From assembly GCA_016462055.1 (NCBI GenBank), contig JAEMTX010000078.1, forward strand, positions 1-8,637: DNA of 8,637 nt, read 5' to 3'. Positions 5,518-8,637 of this stretch are shown piece after piece. Each line of letters opens with the position of its first letter. The first letter of the stretch is position 1. The notes below the pieces were generated by a model that did no database searches, was not told where the DNA came from, and was given only the letters and a program-made list of their open reading frames with translations. Position numbers and translations under genes: made by a program. This DNA is from Acidimicrobiia bacterium (GTDB taxonomy: Bacteria; Actinomycetota; Acidimicrobiia; Acidimicrobiales; Acidimicrobilacustridaceae).

Positions 5518-6438
5518 GTGCTCAAGGCAAACGATCCGTGCTGGTGTGGCAGTGGCCAGAAATTCAAGCGCTGCCACCGTGATGCCAAGCAACAACTGCA
5601 ACCGGGAACCATCAGCCCGTGGCGCACGGTTCCTGCAGAAATTCCCCGCCCTGAGTACGCCGAGACGGGGCAGGTAACTCGGCGTCCCGAGGACCGAGTC
5701 AAGAGCCCTGAAATCATCGAGCGCATGCGCCGGGCCGGAGTCGCTGCCGCCGAAGTACTCGCTATCGGTGCCGCGATAATCGCTCCTGGCGTCACCACCG
5801 ACGAGATCGATGCCGTTGTGCATCAGGCCTACATCGATCGCGGCGGCTACCCGAGCACGCTGAACTACCGCGGCTACCCGAAGTCGCTCTGCACTTCAGT
5901 AAATGAAGTCATCTGCCATGGCATCCCCGACGATCGCCAACTGCAAGACGGTGACATCGTCAACCTCGATGTCACTATTTGGCTCGATGGCGTGCACGGC
6001 GATACCAACGCCACCTATGGAGTCGGCGATGTCGACGACGCGTCGAAGCGACTCATCGATGTCACACGACAGTGCCTCGATCGCGGCATCGCTGCCGTTG
6101 CCCCTGGTCGACCCTTCTCCGACATTGGTCGCGCTATTGAAACGCACGCGGTCGCCTATGGGTACGAGGTTGTGCGCGCCTTTGTAGGCCACGGAATCGG
6201 CGAGCAGTTCCATACCGACTTGCAAATCCCTCACTATTACGAACCGCGAATGACCACGATCATGGAGCCGGGAATGGTGTTCACGATTGAACCGATGATC
6301 TCCATGGGAACTGGCTTGCACAAAATTTGGGATGACGACTGGACCGCAGTGACCGCCGATGGCAGCCGCACCGCCCAGTTCGAGCACATGCTTGTGGTGA
6401 CTGATACCGCCGTAGAAATTCTCACCGCAGCAAACTGA
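5518..6438 (+). CDS. map: Type I methionine aminopeptidase with N-terminal SEC-C zinc motif
   Basis: This 306-residue protein begins with a SEC-C-type zinc motif, DPCWCGSGQKFKRCH (C8, C10, C19, H20), followed by a linker to about residue 55 and then a complete M24A peptidase. The catalytic His is H134 (CHGIPDD). The dinuclear metal ligands are D151 (NLDVT), D162 (GDTNAT), H225 (GHGIGEQFH), E258 (IEPMI) and E289 (QFEHM); the spacings 11, 63, 33 and 31 equal those of E. coli MetAP. The enzyme removes the initiator methionine from nascent proteins. The N-terminal extension probably mediates ribosome association, by analogy with other extended MetAPs. The GTG start is supported by the SEC-C motif starting at once and by a -10 box positioned for a leaderless transcript. 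It heads a tight four-gene operon. Confidence 0.96.
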   Translation: MLKANDPCWCGSGQKFKRCHRDAKQQLQPGTISPWRTVPAEIPRPEYAETGQVTRRPEDRVKSPEIIERMRRAGVAAAEVLAIGAAIIAPGVTTDEIDAVVHQAYIDRGGYPSTLNYRGYPKSLCTSVNEVICHGIPDDRQLQDGDIVNLDVTIWLDGVHGDTNATYGVGDVDDASKRLIDVTRQCLDRGIAAVAPGRPFSDIGRAIETHAVAYGYEVVRAFVGHGIGEQFHTDLQIPHYYEPRMTTIMEPGMVFTIEPMISMGTGLHKIWDDDWTAVTADGSRTAQFEHMLVVTDTAVEILTAAN

Positions 6439-6439
6439 C

Positions 6440-6747
6440 ATGAAGTCAATCAACGTCACCCTCGAGTCGATGACGGTGAACGGCGAGGAAGTACCATTGC
6501 TCTCGGCGGACTTAGTCGTCGTGCGCCGGCCCGAAACCGATCGACTCGATTGGGAATGCGTTGCCTTCACACTCCTGATGAATCCATTTCCGCAGGAACC
6601 CTGTTTTTTAGAAATGGTCGATGTTGTCGAAAGCCGAACCCTTTCGGGTCACGCTCTCGTTGTTCGATCTGATCACAATCGGCACGTCTTTCGAGGCGGC
6701 GGCGAACTCAGCGGGCTTACCGCCGAAGACGGACTGGAAAGCGAAAT

Positions 6748-6751
<4 letters not shown>
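6440..6751 (+). CDS. Conserved-looking hypothetical protein, 103 aa
   Basis: I do not recognise this family. The 103 residues look beta-rich and soluble: alternating strands INVTLESMTV, SADLVVVRR, ECVAFTLLM, CFLEMVDVVES and HALVVRSDHN, ending with HVFRGGGELSGLTAEDG. There is no signal peptide, membrane segment or known catalytic motif; C40 and C55 are the only cysteines. The ATG lies 1 nt after the map stop and has no clear Shine-Dalgarno, so it is probably translated by coupling with map. Its own stop overlaps the ABC ATPase start (ATGA). Codon use resembles the neighbours, and being locked in frame between two genes argues it is real. It may be an accessory of either map or the ABC exporter. 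Confidence 0.8.
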
Positions 6752-7709
<958 letters not shown>

Positions 7710-7713
<4 letters not shown>

Positions 7714-8546
7714 CCACGATCGAAACTCCCCTTCTCATTCCGAATCGTTCGGCCCGTGCCGCCGGCGTCACCGCATTTCGCGCTTTGCTTGCCCGCGACC
7801 TGCACGTCTTGGTGCGAAACCTTCGTGAGTTCCTCCCCCGAACGCTTCTTCAACCGCTATTGCTGGTGTTCGTCTTCGCCTACGTCTTCCCGAAGATCGG
7901 CCAAGGCATTGGTGGCAGTGGAGCAGCAGCATCCGCGTTTTCCACCATGCTCGTCGCCGGCGTCGTTGGCCTTGCTGTGTTGTTCCAGGGAATTCAGTCG
8001 GTGGCACTTCCACTCGTGACGGAATTCGGCGTCACTCGCGAAATCGAAGATCGAGTGCTCGCACCGCTACCGGTTGACTTCGTCGCAATTGAGAAGATCA
8101 CCTCGGGCGCAATTCAGAGTCTGTTCTCAGCGATCATCGTCTTCCCGATCGCCTATTTCGTCCCGTCAACGCCAGTTCATCTCAATTTCCACTGGCTCAT
8201 CCTGCTCACGCTCACACCTTTGGCTTGTTTGATGTGTGGAGCATTAGGGCTCATGTTTGGCACCGTCTTCAGCCCACGTACACTCCCGATGCTCTTCGGC
8301 GTTGTCGTGTTGCCGATCACCTTCTTGGGCTGCATCTACTACCCGTGGGCCGCGCTTGCTCCAATCAAATGGCTGCAGATCGCGGTACTGGCGAATCCGC
8401 TCGTCTATGTCACCGAGGGATTCCGCGCTGCGCTCACCAACGCTCCAACGATGTCGTTATGGGCGATCTACCCGATGCTCATTGCGCTCACAGCACTTTT
8501 CACGTTCATCGGTTTGCGGAATTTCCGTAAGCGCGTGATCGCCTAA
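7710..8546 (+). CDS. ABC-2 type transporter permease, DrrB-like
   Basis: This 278-residue membrane protein has an N-terminal cytoplasmic stretch (about 1-44) with an amphipathic RALLARDLHVLVRNLREF segment, then six hydrophobic segments near residues 46-62, 80-102, 132-152, 160-184, 193-212 and 250-270. The loop REIEDRVLAPLPVDF after helix 2 and ANPLVYVTEGFRAAL before helix 6 are hallmarks of ABC-2 permeases of the DrrB/NodJ group. It forms the membrane path for the ATPase encoded just upstream. AAGGA at 7696-7700 lies 9 nt before the ATG, and the start overlaps the ATPase stop (ATGA). The operon ends here; a hairpin and a convergent gene follow. Confidence 0.94.
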
Positions 8547-8547
8547 G

Positions 8548-8572
8548 CACTTTTCTTGTCAGTCGAAAAGTG
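8548..8572 (+). terminator. Hairpin between convergent genes, possibly bidirectional
   Basis: CACTTTTC (8548-8555) and GAAAAGTG (8565-8572) form a perfect 8-bp stem with a 9-nt loop, 1 bp after the permease stop. The loop contains the stop codon (TGA, minus strand, 8559-8561) of the convergent gene, so one inverted repeat may serve both transcripts. Neither side has a following U-run, and the stem is AT-rich, so termination strength is uncertain. Confidence 0.5.
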
Positions 8573-8637
8573 ACGTAGCGAATGCTTCGCCTTCTGCACG
8601 CCCGGTTTCGAGAGCAATAAACCATTCGGTACCGAAT
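8559..8637 (-). CDS. C-terminal end of an unidentified convergent gene (partial)
   Basis: On the minus strand one frame is open from the window edge and ends at TGA (8559-8561), giving 25 codons that include EWFIALETGRAEGEAFATSL. The composition is protein-like (acidic/Ala-rich helix), unlike the basic, Arg-heavy alternative frame over the same bases. The piece is too short to assign a family. The tail-to-tail arrangement with the permease, and the shared hairpin at its stop, support a real gene end. Confidence 0.55.
   Translation of the reverse strand, partial: FGTEWFIALETGRAEGEAFATSLFD

Noticed and set aside
5896..6570. 224-aa frame antisense to map
   Set aside because: Map is complete with all metal ligands; the antisense product has no domain and crosses the map-hypothetical boundary.

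Overview
The window looks like chromosomal DNA of a moderately high-GC actinobacterium. An Acidimicrobiia-type lineage (the Ilumatobacter / aquatic actinobacteria group) is plausible, but this is inferred from gene content and protein style and was not tested. Supporting points are a GTP-dependent PEP carboxykinase, a zinc-ribbon L28, an rpmB gene divergent from a DAK2/FakA-like gene, an MhuD-like haem-degrading monooxygenase, and a GTG gene with a leaderless-looking promoter. No insertion sequence, CRISPR array, rRNA or complete tRNA was seen.

Layout. (1) 1-1465, minus: a FakA/YloV-type DAK2-domain kinase subunit whose C-terminus lies beyond the window. (2) 1614-2098, plus: rpmB and, 2 bp later, a divergent cold-shock-domain-like protein. 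(3) 2255-4045, plus: pckG, complete and with all catalytic residues, followed by an 11-bp hairpin capped by a UUCG tetraloop. (4) 4174-4704, plus: a VOC/glyoxalase-fold-like protein, ending 3 bp from (5) 4708-5454, minus: a two-gene unit encoding an IsdG/MhuD-type haem oxygenase with a His-Pro-Gly-Gly insertion and a small four-helix membrane protein. (6) 5518-8546, plus: a tight operon of SEC-C/methionine aminopeptidase, a 103-aa unknown, a DrrA-like ABC ATPase and an ABC-2 permease. The genes are joined by a 1-bp gap and two ATGA overlaps. (7) 8559-8637, minus: the last 25 codons of a convergent gene, separated from the permease by a hairpin.

Most of the window is housekeeping: fatty-acid activation, ribosome, gluconeogenesis/anaplerosis and N-terminal methionine removal. 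The parts most worth a second look are the haem-oxygenase/membrane-protein pair, the unrecognised 103-aa protein locked between map and the exporter, and a tRNA T-arm-like motif inside the tail of the cold-shock-like gene. No clearly new multi-gene system is visible.
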